Below are positions 42,981-52,534 of a stretch of 64,000 bases of DNA, in pieces. The translations under genes were made by a program, and so were the position numbers. Each line of letters begins with the position of its first letter. Positions within the stretch are counted from its first letter, which is position 1. Below the pieces are notes generated by a model, which ran no database searches, was not told where the DNA came from, and saw nothing but the letters and a program-made list of their open reading frames with translations. The DNA is from a virus, in the IMG/VR virus record IMGVR_UViG_3300009093_000004, positions 1 to 64,000 of that record. One strand, given 5' to 3'.

Positions 42981-44499
42981 TAGAGGCCGCCAGCGGCGAG
43001 TAACCCTGCCGCTTCAAGGTGATGGTGCCGCCGCGCCGCGCCGGGTATGGAGCGATTCGGGTGCCATAGGGGATGACACCCTGAATGCTTCGGTAGCCCG
43101 GTAGGTAGCTCGGGCCGCCCATGGCTCGCTTGATATGGCCGCCCTTCTTTACGCCATAGTCTGACAGGGAGTAGCCGCCGTTGTTCTGCTGCTGTTGCTG
43201 CTGACCGGTGAACATGCCCCCCAGGCTGCTGGCCAATTGTCCTCCGGTGAGCGCACCACCTAGTAGCTGCTGGAGTCCAGAAGAGGATTGCCCGTAGGGG
43301 GAATAGCTGTAGTTGGTCGATCCACTTGGAATCTGGATTCCCTGAAGGGCCGATTGCATAGCCCCGGCAGCGGTCAGCGGCCAGTTGGCCTGCTGTTGGA
43401 ACTGCTGCATAGGAACGTTGTAGTTCGCCTGGGTCTGGGCCTGCTGCTGCTGACCCATCTGATTCTGCATGCCGGCCTGGCTCAGCGTGTTGTTGAGCGC
43501 CGTTGTCCCCAGGCTGCCAAGAGTATTCGCTCCAGCCAACTGAGTCCCCACCCCAGCATTCTGGAGGTTGCCGGCTCCGAGGCCGAGGTTTCCGTAAAGC
43601 CCCGCACCTGATAGGCCAGTTTGTTGGGCCGCGTTCTGAAGTCCACCCGCAGTGGAGCCCAGCCCCGCCGTAAGACCAGCCCCGTATAGCCCAGTGCCTT
43701 GAGCTGCATTAGCCGCGTTAGCGGCAGTGCCAGCCAGGCCCGATAGAATATTCTGTTGGGCCTCGGCCCCGCCCAACGCGGTATTAAAGCCACTAGCCAT
43801 AGTGGAAGCGGTCGCCATCTTCTCATTCAGATCCTCCGCCGCGCCTAGCTTCTGAGCATACTCACCTTGGCGAGTACTTCCCAGGACCTGGCCGGCTTGT
43901 GTGAACTGATCTTGTAGAGAAGGCAGAACGTTCTGGTTGAAGTTCTGCGCTGATAGCTTGTTCGAGGCATCCGCTACCTGACTCATATACGGATTCATGA
44001 ACTGCTGCATCTGAGAGGACAGCGGGGAAGATGCCTGCTGGATGTAGGGGTTGGCCGCCTGCATCGCATTCGGCTGCTGGAGCGCGCCTTGAATCCCACT
44101 CTGGGCGTTCTGTAGGTATGGGCTCGCCGCCTGTAAGGCGTTGGGTTGCGTCAGGGCAGAGCCGGCCTGGTTAGTGGCCATGCCGAGATAAGGGTTGGCC
44201 GCTGCCAGCGGAGATTGCTGTCCCAACGCATTCTGAGCGGTCTGAACGCCCTGAAGGGCCTGGTCCGCTCCCAGGCCCTTCGCCCCTTGCACGGTTCCGT
44301 AGGAGGACTGCTGGTCACCCGAGAGAGGTGCGACCTGCGGACCCTGATACTGTTGATAGCCCTGATTAGCGAACTGGGCAGCGTTCTGCAGGATCCCCTG
44401 GGTGTAGTCGTTATACCACTGGGGAAGAGTGTTCGAAGTCTGGTTCAGCGTCTGCTGATATTGCATCGGCTGCTGCGTCAGGAAGGATGTCAAACTCAT
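42973..44499 (-). CDS. internal virion protein, Gln/Asn-rich repeats, 508 aa
   Basis: Contains repeated segments: SPLAAANPYLGMATNQAGSA, LQAASPYLQNAQSGIQGALQ and MQAANPYIQQASSPLSSQ near residues 95-165, and repeats of GLYGAGLTAGLGSTAGGLQN / GLYGNLGLGAGNLQN. The C-terminus carries KKGGHIKRAMGGPSYLPG, the Gly-Gly motif shared with other virion proteins here. Low-complexity composition suggests a flexible structural role. Internal virion placement is inferred from its neighbours. Confidence 0.6.
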   Translation of the reverse strand: MSLTSFLTQQPMQYQQTLNQTSNTLPQWYNDYTQGILQNAAQFANQGYQQYQGPQVAPLSGDQQSSYGTVQGAKGLGADQALQGVQTAQNALGQQSPLAAANPYLGMATNQAGSALTQPNALQAASPYLQNAQSGIQGALQQPNAMQAANPYIQQASSPLSSQMQQFMNPYMSQVADASNKLSAQNFNQNVLPSLQDQFTQAGQVLGSTRQGEYAQKLGAAEDLNEKMATASTMASGFNTALGGAEAQQNILSGLAGTAANAANAAQGTGLYGAGLTAGLGSTAGGLQNAAQQTGLSGAGLYGNLGLGAGNLQNAGVGTQLAGANTLGSLGTTALNNTLSQAGMQNQMGQQQQAQTQANYNVPMQQFQQQANWPLTAAGAMQSALQGIQIPSGSTNYSYSPYGQSSSGLQQLLGGALTGGQLASSLGGMFTGQQQQQQNNGGYSLSDYGVKKGGHIKRAMGGPSYLPGYRSIQGVIPYGTRIAPYPARRGGTITLKRQGYSPLAASNA

Positions 44500-46589
44500 G
44501 ACTGCCCGCCTTTCAGGTAAGTCTGCGGACTCTTCGCCTTCATGAACTGTTTCCCTTTCGCCATCGATTGTGCGGCGTGCATCCGCAACCGCTCCCGGAG
44601 TTGATCAAGCTTCTTGGCGCCCGCCTCGTTCGACCCATCCCCTAGCATCGAGACGGTATGCGCATCCATGACGTACTCCCCATTGGAGAGCTTGGCATCG
44701 ATGTCATCGCTCTGGCCGGTCCCTGGCCCTTGGATGTAACTCGGGCCGCCCTTGGTGGCCGGGACCATGTGAGGGTTCTGAGAGGCAGCGAGCGGACCAT
44801 GTTCCTGGATCGCCCCACCCTCGGCCCGTCCCCGCATGATCGGCATGGGGTGCATGGTTGGCTGGCCACCCAGGAGCGCGATCAACTGATCCACACTCGG
44901 ACTCGTCTGCTGTAGAGGGATCTGCGCGGGAGGCTGGGGTTGCCCGCCATACTGCTGCAGGGGAGAGGTTTGCGACGGGGGCGCTGTCGGAGGGCCGCCG
45001 CTTGGAGAGAAGAACATGTTGCCGCCAGGGGTGGGTTGCTCCCCGGCGTGCGCGTAATCGATGTTCGTTGGATTCAGGCGCTGACGTGGTGTGGCGCTGA
45101 AATTCCCATACATGTTGGACGCAGACGGCCCAGATCCCTGGAACATCGGCGGAGGAGTCGGCTTGTAGTTGGCCAGCATGGTCTCCTGGCCATTCTTACT
45201 GCCTGCAGCCCCCGCCAACCCGAGACCGCCCCCAAGGAGGGCCCCCAGCAGGTTCGGGTTCGATAGAAGACCGCTCAGGGCCGATCCGATCGACCCTAGT
45301 CCAGAATGAGAGGACTGCTGGCCACCAGGTCCGGAGTAGCTTCCTCCAAGGGAGGGGAGGTTCACATTCCCGGAATTATCGGTCGGGACGACGTTGTCCC
45401 AACCGATGATGTCCCCGAGGGACGCTCCCTTATAGGGATCCATTCCGGGAGAGTTCTGATCGAGCACCATGCCGCTAAAGTCTGGAGCGGGAGGTGAATC
45501 GAGGTTTACATCGTAGGCACTAGGGTAATTCGGGGTGAAGTAGTCAACGTACCCGCCATCATCAAAATGCGGGGTCTCGGCCCTCTGCGAGAAAGAAGGA
45601 CCATTGAGAATCTCATGCAGACTACTCTGCTTCACGGGGCCACCTTGTGCGTGTTGCTGCTGGTTTAGGCTGTTGAAATAGCCCGAGGCGCCCCGTTGGA
45701 GGCCCGTGATTCCGGCCTGTTCAGGGCTGGATCCACGAAGATAGGAGGATAGCGCGCTACCGGCAGCGTTGCCCAGATAGGAAGGCATCCCTGAAGATGT
45801 CAACCCATAGCCCAACGCCCCGCCAAGCCCTGCTGCTTCTGCGCCCTGAGCACCACCACTGATCCCTCCAGCGGCTGTTCTAGTGGCCAGATTTGCCAAA
45901 GCTGGGTTCATTCCTGTGGCCTCGGAAACCATGGGGGCACTCGCCCCGACCCCGCCAGCGACCGCTCCAAGCAATGGGTTACCCCCATTGGCGGCTGAGT
46001 TGGCAGCGCCAACCCCGGCTCCTACGGCGGCATTACCAGCCGATCCTAACCCGGCGAACGCGCCTGCCCCGGCTGCTGCGGTCACAGCAGGAAGGACAAC
46101 ATACTGTCCAACATTCTCTAGGGCCTGGACCAAAGTGGGGTCAACACGAGGATGGTCACCGAGAACCTGGGAGGGATCTGGAATCCCCTGGTATAGGGGA
46201 TTCTCCATGTTCCATTTGACGGCCTGCTGCACGTCCTGGGCGTTATTGAGGTTAGTTCCCCATTTGAGCGGCTGACCCTGGTATTTGCCGGGCGCGTTCA
46301 GGTAGTACCCTGACTCGTGTCCAGCCAGCTGCTTCTCATACGGCATGAAAGCCGTGTAGAAATCGGACATCTGCTGAGAGCTAAGAGGACTCTTGATCAG
46401 CTGTCGCAGGTTGTTCTGCCTGGTGAGGGCATCAAACTGGTTGCTCTTCAAAGCCTGAGCGAAAGCATCCTTATAATCACCGGCATCGATGTATGGCTGT
46501 AGGGCCTTATCTACGCTTCCATACATATCCTGCATGCGTAGGCCCATGGCGTTGGTCTTGCCGAAGTAGTCATCTTCTCGGCGCATCAC
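44496..46589 (-). CDS. large structural protein with GEYVMDA motif, 697 aa
   Basis: N-terminal helical domain, then a Gly/Ala-rich middle (TAAAGAGAFAGLGSAGNAAV) with hydrophobic stretches, and a C-terminal domain GQSDDIDAKLSNGEYVMDAH then TVSMLGDGSNEAGAKKLDQL. The latter is a recurrent motif in podovirus virion proteins (GxSDxIxAxLSxGEYVxxA...MLGDGSxxAGAKxLD). The hydrophobic middle may insert in the membrane during ejection. Internal virion role is inferred. Confidence 0.65.
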   Translation of the reverse strand: MMRREDDYFGKTNAMGLRMQDMYGSVDKALQPYIDAGDYKDAFAQALKSNQFDALTRQNNLRQLIKSPLSSQQMSDFYTAFMPYEKQLAGHESGYYLNAPGKYQGQPLKWGTNLNNAQDVQQAVKWNMENPLYQGIPDPSQVLGDHPRVDPTLVQALENVGQYVVLPAVTAAAGAGAFAGLGSAGNAAVGAGVGAANSAANGGNPLLGAVAGGVGASAPMVSEATGMNPALANLATRTAAGGISGGAQGAEAAGLGGALGYGLTSSGMPSYLGNAAGSALSSYLRGSSPEQAGITGLQRGASGYFNSLNQQQHAQGGPVKQSSLHEILNGPSFSQRAETPHFDDGGYVDYFTPNYPSAYDVNLDSPPAPDFSGMVLDQNSPGMDPYKGASLGDIIGWDNVVPTDNSGNVNLPSLGGSYSGPGGQQSSHSGLGSIGSALSGLLSNPNLLGALLGGGLGLAGAAGSKNGQETMLANYKPTPPPMFQGSGPSASNMYGNFSATPRQRLNPTNIDYAHAGEQPTPGGNMFFSPSGGPPTAPPSQTSPLQQYGGQPQPPAQIPLQQTSPSVDQLIALLGGQPTMHPMPIMRGRAEGGAIQEHGPLAASQNPHMVPATKGGPSYIQGPGTGQSDDIDAKLSNGEYVMDAHTVSMLGDGSNEAGAKKLDQLRERLRMHAAQSMAKGKQFMKAKSPQTYLKGGQS

Positions 46590-48127
46590 AGTCTCCTCGC
46601 CGTATCTACTTCAACATAGATCATGTTTCTACCGGCCTGGTAAGTCCCGCCCGTGGTATTGCTCTGGAACTGCAACTTCATCTGCCGTGCATTAGTCCTT
46701 AAGGGCACAACCTGAGAGAAGCCAGGAGCGGTCGCCGTAGCGGGGATGTTCTGCGTGGTAGAGACCACGTACGGGGCCTTAGAGTTGGCCCGAGTTAAGA
46801 CCGAGACGGTCATATCACCAGACTGGATGAAGTCCGGCTCTAACGTATCCAGATGGAGAGTCTTGTCCATCGGCTGCTGGAAGGTGGTCGGAGAGATCAC
46901 CCCGGTGGTGATGCTGCTCGCGATAGCACTTACATTCGAGCCATCGATCTGATCGGTCCCGGTCTCGTGCTGCCACAAGCGATAGGTGGTGGGAGAGCCA
47001 AGACCATCTACACCGGCCATCAGAAGGCCGGTATTCGACACTTCGTTAAATACAGCGGTTGAGCGCCCGGCATTCGGCAGCGGGGTGTCATACCAGATGT
47101 TCTCACGGTGGTTGTAGATCACCGCCCAGTTGGGCTCCGTGGCGCCAAAGAGCGGCGCACAGAACCAGATTTCTCCCCAGCGAGCGTTGCGAACTGCGAA
47201 AGCCTTCTGGGCATACCTGCGGTTGAGATTGTCGAAGAAGAAGTTGATGTTCCGGGGGTTCGCCACCTCCTGTAGGACACCGTTGTAGGTCAGGAACCGG
47301 TCCTGGGCCATCCAAAAGAAGATGCCCTCGATATTCACTACTGAGTTGTAGGAGAGGATCGAGGACTCATCCGAGAGAATGTCAAACGCAAAGGTCGGCG
47401 CGCCGCCGACGAAGTACATGCGGATGACCGAGTCGATCGACCAGATCAGGAATGCTGGGGAGAATCCGCCACCACCGCGCAAGGGTAATGCCTTGACGAT
47501 CTTCTGGTCTGTAACGCGGGCCGCGCCGGAGCCAGCATTGGTGAAGTCCAGAGGCTTATTCGGCACTGACCATTGCACAAGGCCGTTGGAGCCGTAGACC
47601 ACCGTATAGGGGGGCACCACGACCACCCCTCCCGTGGCATCGGTTGCCAGGCCACCCACGGCGGTCAAGGCCGTGGTGGTATACATCGGCCCCGCGTAGA
47701 GGTTCCCGGTAGTAGTTCCGTAGGCTATGTCCCCAAGGGCAGGTACCACGAACCCGAGGATCTGCTGAGAGCTTGATGTCAGATCGAAGTACGAGGTGAG
47801 CTGCCAGATATTGTTTGCATTGGAGGGGAAGCCTCCGGGAGTCCGGTTGGCCGGAGCGGAAGTGTTCCCATTGGAATCGATCGTGAACAGCTCGATCCCA
47901 GCGGCATATCCCGAGTGGATGTAGGACTGACCGCTGAGCGTCTGAGAATGCAAGGCTCGGGAGATCCCAGTCATGCTCTGAGACAGGGACTGATAGCCTC
48001 CGATCTTGCGGGGAAGGCCGCGCTGAAACCGGGTCCACACCCCATCGGTATAGGCCTTATGGCTCAACTCCGTGCCGTCCCTCTGGATGGCTGGCTCAAA
48101 GTTGAGGGGAAAGGGCTCGAAGGCCAT
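46586..48127 (-). CDS. tail nozzle / stopper-type beta-propeller protein, 513 aa
   Basis: Begins MAFEPFPLNFEPAIQRDGTE and WTRFQRGLPRKIGGYQSL. It carries repeated beta-strand units and ends GGTYQAGRNMIYVEVDTARR. This combination is characteristic of a podovirus tail protein family resembling tail nozzle or plug proteins with a beta-propeller. It lies next to a tail-fibre-like gene and near the adaptor gene. Placement at the distal tail tube is inferred. Confidence 0.7.
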   Translation of the reverse strand: MAFEPFPLNFEPAIQRDGTELSHKAYTDGVWTRFQRGLPRKIGGYQSLSQSMTGISRALHSQTLSGQSYIHSGYAAGIELFTIDSNGNTSAPANRTPGGFPSNANNIWQLTSYFDLTSSSQQILGFVVPALGDIAYGTTTGNLYAGPMYTTTALTAVGGLATDATGGVVVVPPYTVVYGSNGLVQWSVPNKPLDFTNAGSGAARVTDQKIVKALPLRGGGGFSPAFLIWSIDSVIRMYFVGGAPTFAFDILSDESSILSYNSVVNIEGIFFWMAQDRFLTYNGVLQEVANPRNINFFFDNLNRRYAQKAFAVRNARWGEIWFCAPLFGATEPNWAVIYNHRENIWYDTPLPNAGRSTAVFNEVSNTGLLMAGVDGLGSPTTYRLWQHETGTDQIDGSNVSAIASSITTGVISPTTFQQPMDKTLHLDTLEPDFIQSGDMTVSVLTRANSKAPYVVSTTQNIPATATAPGFSQVVPLRTNARQMKLQFQSNTTGGTYQAGRNMIYVEVDTARRL

Positions 48128-49362
48128 TAGAACAGTAGCCCCCAGACTACAGAGTCCGAATTGGAGAGGATACCCAAGGCATTCTGAGCCGCGGCTGCAT
48201 TGGTGGCGGTGAATACGGCGACACCCACGGAGGTGCCCCCCAAGTTGGTCAGGGCCGCTGAAGCGGTGGTCGCACCGGTTCCACCTTGGTTGACCGCAAT
48301 CGGGACTGCGATACCAGCCGTGGAGGCATTCACCACATTTGTGCCATCGCAGTAGAGGATGAACCGCGCACCTGCAGTTAGCGTGATCTGTCCAGCCCCA
48401 CTAATCTGTGCCGCTGTACCAATGCCGAGGGTTCCACCTGTGGTCTCGTTATCGACCCAGTACTGCTGAACCGTGCTGGGAACCTGGATGTTCGTGTTGC
48501 CCGCCAAGCTTCCAGTGAAGCGATAGGCAACCTTGTTCTGCACGTTGCTGGGCAGGACGAAGGTTCCAGACTGGCCGGTCAGGCTGACCACCTGAAAGTT
48601 GAAGATATTCGTATTGACGGTGCCCAGGCCGATCGTCCACCAGCCCGTCCCATCGGTGACGAGGAAGCAGGAGTCGCTTACGTTCATCGACAGGCTCGAC
48701 CCACCATTGATCAGGTCAGGACTCGTCGGATTAATTGTGAGCGTACCGGTACCGGAATTACGGACTTGGATGTAGTAATTGGTGCCCGAGGAAAAGGCCG
48801 TTGGCATCGTGATCGTGCCCGCACCGCCGCTCCAGTTGAGGAGATTGTCCCGGTCTGCAGGACCTACCGAGTAGTTCGAGTTCAGTGTGGTGACATTCAT
48901 CACCTGCTGCAGGAAAGGACCGTTCGCTCCGAGACCCGATCCGGCTAGGGCAGCCGCGTTGGCAGCGGAAGTGCCCGCTCCGAACTGGAATGTCAACCAT
49001 ATACCCGCCGCCGTCAGGTTGCTGGTGAGGCCAAAGAAAATGGCGGCTCCCGGAGCGATCGAGGCGATCGATCCGCCCGTGCTGTTGGCGACCGTGAACG
49101 CACTGGATCCCGCGTTGAAGATGAGCGTCTTCTCACCGAGGGAAGTGTTATTTGCCGGGGGCATCTGCAGCGTACACCCGGTCCCCAGGGGAGTGATGTA
49201 CATTAGATCGGCCAGCACATTGGCGTTGGCCGGGAAGTTGTCGATCGCCCACTGCAACTGAGTGGTGGACCCTGCAAGCAGGGAGTACGCCTGGAAGGTG
49301 GTCTGACTCGGGAGGATAGTCAGTCCATTATTTAGTGGGGAGCCATAGCCCTGGCCTGCCAT
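48127..49362 (-). CDS. tail fibre-like protein, 411 aa
   Basis: Beta-rich, with PINQ-type segment AVNQGGTGATTASAALTNLG near residues 351-370, a motif recurrent in trimeric tail fibres, and a short C-terminal ALGILSNSDSVVWGLLF. The N-terminus (MAGQGYGSPLNNGLTILPSQ) probably attaches to the virion. Function: host recognition or attachment. Confidence 0.75.
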   Translation of the reverse strand: MAGQGYGSPLNNGLTILPSQTTFQAYSLLAGSTTQLQWAIDNFPANANVLADLMYITPLGTGCTLQMPPANNTSLGEKTLIFNAGSSAFTVANSTGGSIASIAPGAAIFFGLTSNLTAAGIWLTFQFGAGTSAANAAALAGSGLGANGPFLQQVMNVTTLNSNYSVGPADRDNLLNWSGGAGTITMPTAFSSGTNYYIQVRNSGTGTLTINPTSPDLINGGSSLSMNVSDSCFLVTDGTGWWTIGLGTVNTNIFNFQVVSLTGQSGTFVLPSNVQNKVAYRFTGSLAGNTNIQVPSTVQQYWVDNETTGGTLGIGTAAQISGAGQITLTAGARFILYCDGTNVVNASTAGIAVPIAVNQGGTGATTASAALTNLGGTSVGVAVFTATNAAAAQNALGILSNSDSVVWGLLF

Positions 49363-50042
49363 TACGGCGGTCCTCCGGTGGTTACGCTTTGGCGGGTCTC
49401 AGTGGCCCGGCCGACCATATCTTGGATGTCCTCGTTGGACAGGGCCCGCATTCCCTCATTGAATAGGGCCTCCCAGACTGGGATACGCTCATCGTTCTTG
49501 AGGAAAGGGGAGCACTCCAGCAGGGTGGAATAGAGCAGTACCTCGGGTGCATAGATGCTGATCCAGTTCTGGGTATTACTAGCATCCAACAGGGCCGGTA
49601 GCTCCCAGAACATCACCTCGAAGGGATAGTTCTGGTCTGGAGTCGGAGCTACCACCCAGTTGTTATAGTCGTAATCGGCATAGAAGCATGGCATACCCAC
49701 CACGGAGTCGTCTGGCCAGAAACCACGTAAGAACTCGTAGGAGCGCTCATAGAGCGGGGTGCGCCTAGTGTATTGCCCAGTCTTGGGATTGAACCTACCG
49801 AAGTTGAAGGAGATGGTCTCCCTCCATCGGTCAGGCTTTGGCATCAGGGGTGACCCAGCCGTGAAGTTGTTAGTCAATGGGCGCTGGAAGCCAAGGATCT
49901 TGACCCCACGGGAGATCCTTCGCTCCGCGTTGTTGATCAGCTTTGGAAGCTGCGCAAAGACGATCGGATCGATCACAGTGCCCCTTTCTAGGTAGGCCTG
50001 TACGTCCGACATCAGCGAGCTAAAGGTCATCCCATCCGGCAT
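49362..50042 (-). CDS. tail/head-tail adaptor protein (SU10-adaptor / gp11-like), 226 aa
   Basis: FSSLMSDVQAYLERGTVIDP then LINNAERRISRGVKILGFQR, WRETISFNF and YERSYEFLRGFWPD..., YDYNNWVVAPTPDQNYPFEV, ending in a helical domain. This matches the phage adaptor family built like podovirus tail-tube A proteins, which join the portal to the tail. About 200-230 aa is usual. A good anchor for the short-tail interpretation. Confidence 0.75.
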   Translation of the reverse strand: MPDGMTFSSLMSDVQAYLERGTVIDPIVFAQLPKLINNAERRISRGVKILGFQRPLTNNFTAGSPLMPKPDRWRETISFNFGRFNPKTGQYTRRTPLYERSYEFLRGFWPDDSVVGMPCFYADYDYNNWVVAPTPDQNYPFEVMFWELPALLDASNTQNWISIYAPEVLLYSTLLECSPFLKNDERIPVWEALFNEGMRALSNEDIQDMVGRATETRQSVTTGGPP

Positions 50043-50045
50043 GGC

Positions 50046-50204
50046 TTACTCTTTCTTGACTTGCAACTCGACCTGTTGCTGGAGCTTGTTCTCAAGGGGC
50101 GCTGCGACCTTGTGAGGCAGCTCACCCAGACCTGCCAAGAGAATACGCAGGTCATCCCCTGTGAGCTTCACATCGAATTCGTCAGTAGGTTGTATGGTGA
50201 TCAT
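50046..50204 (-). CDS. small helical protein, 52 aa
   Basis: MITIQPTDEFDVKLTGDDLR then ILLAGLGELPHKVAAPLENK and a final charged helix. The sequence type (LTxxDLxxLxxGLxELPxKxxxPL) is common among small helical phage proteins placed in structural operons. Starts 2 bases after the preceding fibre gene. Function unknown. Confidence 0.6.
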   Translation of the reverse strand: MITIQPTDEFDVKLTGDDLRILLAGLGELPHKVAAPLENKLQQQVELQVKKE

Positions 50205-50206
50205 GT

Positions 50207-51880
50207 TCAGTTTGTTAGATAGGAAATTGAGAAGGTCGCGTTAATGTTTCGAGCGTTGATAGAGCCGAACGCAGTGGTGGAGTAGGCCGTAGAGCTGAAG
50301 GCGGTGAAGGTTACCGTGCCACTACCGGCATTGATGATCGCGGCCCAGTTCTGGGAGGCCGTAGGGGATGATCCCTGAGCTAGTACCAGAGGGCATTCCA
50401 CAGTCTGAGTCACCGTAGCTGGCTGGATCGCTGCTGGCAGACCTGTTAGCGTGAAGGTGCTAGCGTTAGCCGTCATGTTGATAGCCGGGATGGTGAGAAC
50501 CACCGAGTTACCGCTCTTCGAGTACTGGATAGTGGCCGTGGGGGACCCTGAAACTCCGGTGAAGGTGCCTGTAAAGCTGTTGCTGGTCCCCGTGGTGACG
50601 GCCACCCCGTTGATGAATAGGCTCTGGGTATTAAGAGATCCGGGCCCTTGAGGCCCTCCTGTAGCGCTGCCGCATACAGTAGAGCCATCCCCAAAGACTG
50701 CAAATAGGTTGGCGCTATTCGCTCCATTGTTACACCGTATTGCGGTGTCATTCTGGCTTGTTCCCGCTATAACGAACAACCCGAATGACTGGTTAGCAGT
50801 CGTACCAGAGGAGATAATAAGCCCATGAGTGTTGGGCCTAGTGTTGATGGTTACCTGATAACCAAAGGTGGTCGTCCCATTGGAGGAAAACACGGCACTT
50901 GCCGTGCCCGAATTCGGCGCGATGAACAAGGATCCGAAAGCCCTAATACACGCATCATCGACAGCCGGAGCGGGTGTACCGGCACCAGCTGTCGTAAGTA
51001 GGCTACCATCTCCGAAGTAGTGTCTACCAACTCCTCCACGGTTGATCTGGAAGTAAGAAGCTCCAGAGCCAGCTGCCCCCATCTGCAACGGGTTTACAAC
51101 GTTTCCTGTCACGACAACGTTGTTATTAATAACTAAGGACGGATAGTTTCCGTTCCCCATCGAGATGGCGCCGTTCCCTGCGATCTGGAAGAAACTCAAA
51201 GAGTTAGGCTGGTTGTTCACCACTAGAGCGTTATCGCCAGCAGAAGTACCCGCGAGAATCAGCACCCCAAAAGAGGCTGATCCTGCGTTGGCTCCATTGA
51301 CTCTCAATCCATACTGACTGACTCCTGAATTAGCCACGATGGCGTAGTTATTTCCTGGAGCGTTGAAAGTCCACTGGCCACCAACAAACCCAACCCCTGA
51401 TCCATTGAAGGTATAGGTAGGGTTATTTGTGTTATCTCCGAATGAATAGGCGGAAGCGCTTACAAGAAGCGCAGCACTGGCCCCTGCCGGGGCGATAGCA
51501 ATAGGACCACTATCGGCACCAAGGTAGATCGTCCCATCGTTTGAGTTTCCATCGCCCACAAAGCCTGTGCGGGCTCCGGTGGAATCGCGGAAGCCTATAT
51601 AGGCTAGATTGGTGCCGCCAACGGCAGCACCTTGGACAGTCAGAGCCTCTCCGCTACCTCGAACATTTAGACCTGCATTAGCAGTAGTAGGGCCGTTGAT
51701 CGTGACGGCGCCTGTACCCGAGAAGGTTACAGGCTTATTGTCCGTTGATCCGAAGGTGATTCCGTTCTCGGAAGCGACAATGATCCCCAACCCAGAGGCG
51801 CGGTTCACTAGAGAGAAATTACCAATCCATCTCAAGACGGAATTTCCGCCCTGCATGGGGCCTTGAAACTTCATACTCAT
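50207..51880 (-). CDS. tail fibre/spike-like protein with internal repeats, 557 aa
   Basis: Repetitive beta-rich protein. Two related modules appear near residues 195-245 (SASFGVLILAGTSAGDNALV then FFQIAGNGAISMG) and near 350-400 (NQSFGLFVIAGTSQNDTAIR then LFAVFGDGSTVCG). The N-terminus (MSMKFQGPMQGGNSVLRWIG) probably docks to the virion, and the C-terminal domain FTGTFTGVSGSPTATIQYSK to SISYLTN is a beta-sandwich-like end. Likely a receptor-binding fibre. Confidence 0.7.
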   Translation of the reverse strand: MSMKFQGPMQGGNSVLRWIGNFSLVNRASGLGIIVASENGITFGSTDNKPVTFSGTGAVTINGPTTANAGLNVRGSGEALTVQGAAVGGTNLAYIGFRDSTGARTGFVGDGNSNDGTIYLGADSGPIAIAPAGASAALLVSASAYSFGDNTNNPTYTFNGSGVGFVGGQWTFNAPGNNYAIVANSGVSQYGLRVNGANAGSASFGVLILAGTSAGDNALVVNNQPNSLSFFQIAGNGAISMGNGNYPSLVINNNVVVTGNVVNPLQMGAAGSGASYFQINRGGVGRHYFGDGSLLTTAGAGTPAPAVDDACIRAFGSLFIAPNSGTASAVFSSNGTTTFGYQVTINTRPNTHGLIISSGTTANQSFGLFVIAGTSQNDTAIRCNNGANSANLFAVFGDGSTVCGSATGGPQGPGSLNTQSLFINGVAVTTGTSNSFTGTFTGVSGSPTATIQYSKSGNSVVLTIPAINMTANASTFTLTGLPAAIQPATVTQTVECPLVLAQGSSPTASQNWAAIINAGSGTVTFTAFSSTAYSTTAFGSINARNINATFSISYLTN

Positions 51881-52212
51881 GTGATTTCGGCCACCGACAT
51901 TATCGCCGTGACGGAGGCGGCCGTGTTACTTTGAACGACGACGGTATCTCCAGAATTCAGCACAATGCGGTTCCCTTCGTCAGCCAGGGTTAGAGATCCG
52001 CCAGGCAAAAGTCCAGCACCTACACACAAGTAGTAGTTGGTTCCACCACTATTGATATAGCAAGTGACTGCGATAACGGAGCCGATCTGGTTAGCTAGGG
52101 TTAACCCTGAAATAACTACTCCAGTCGTCACGGCTGGAGCGGTATAGGCGCCAATGACCGCAGCGGTTGTCCCGATGCCGGCCGTGCGCAGAGAGCGTAG
52201 GACAGAGGACAT
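51877..52212 (-). CDS. small structural protein, 111 aa
   Basis: AAVIGAYTAPAVTTGVVISG then LTLANQIGSVIAVTCYINSG, GGSLTLADEGNRIVLNSGDT and a C-terminal AIMSVAEIT. This is a common phage beta-sandwich family found near tail and capsid genes (APAxTTxVIxGxxLAN...GDxxxVxS...SxxEIT). Probably decorates tail or capsid. Role inferred. Confidence 0.7.
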   Translation of the reverse strand: MSSVLRSLRTAGIGTTAAVIGAYTAPAVTTGVVISGLTLANQIGSVIAVTCYINSGGTNYYLCVGAGLLPGGSLTLADEGNRIVLNSGDTVVVQSNTAASVTAIMSVAEIT

Positions 52213-52213
52213 A

Positions 52214-52534
52214 TCAGGTTCCTTTAATGAACGTCACGCCATCAGTCGATACGGCGTCTGCAGGTGGCCAGCCAGGGTTCTCAGGGACGGCAACCGGTAG
52301 GGGGGTGGCCACAGGGAAGTCGGGACGCACGAACTCCAGCACCGTGTTGTCAGGCTCACGAGGAGGGAGACGATATGGATCGTACTCATCCACATCATCG
52401 TTCTTCATGCACACCTTGAGGCCCGGATAGTTCGGATCGTCCACTAGCTCATCGAGCGGGAACTTGAGTCCGCACCGGGCACACAAGCCAATGCCGTAGG
52501 AAGAACGACCCCTTACATCGACCCAGTAAGCCAT
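52214..52534 (-). CDS. small virion-associated zinc protein, 106 aa
   Basis: GLCARCGLKFPLDELVDDPN then GLKVCMKNDDVDEYDPY fits a short phage family with one CxxC pair plus a further Cys, sitting between structural genes (usually CxxCGFKxxxxxLxxxxxxxxxVC). The C-terminal part is Pro-rich. Function unknown, probably structural or assembly. Confidence 0.65.
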   Translation of the reverse strand: MAYWVDVRGRSSYGIGLCARCGLKFPLDELVDDPNYPGLKVCMKNDDVDEYDPYRLPPREPDNTVLEFVRPDFPVATPLPVAVPENPGWPPADAVSTDGVTFIKGT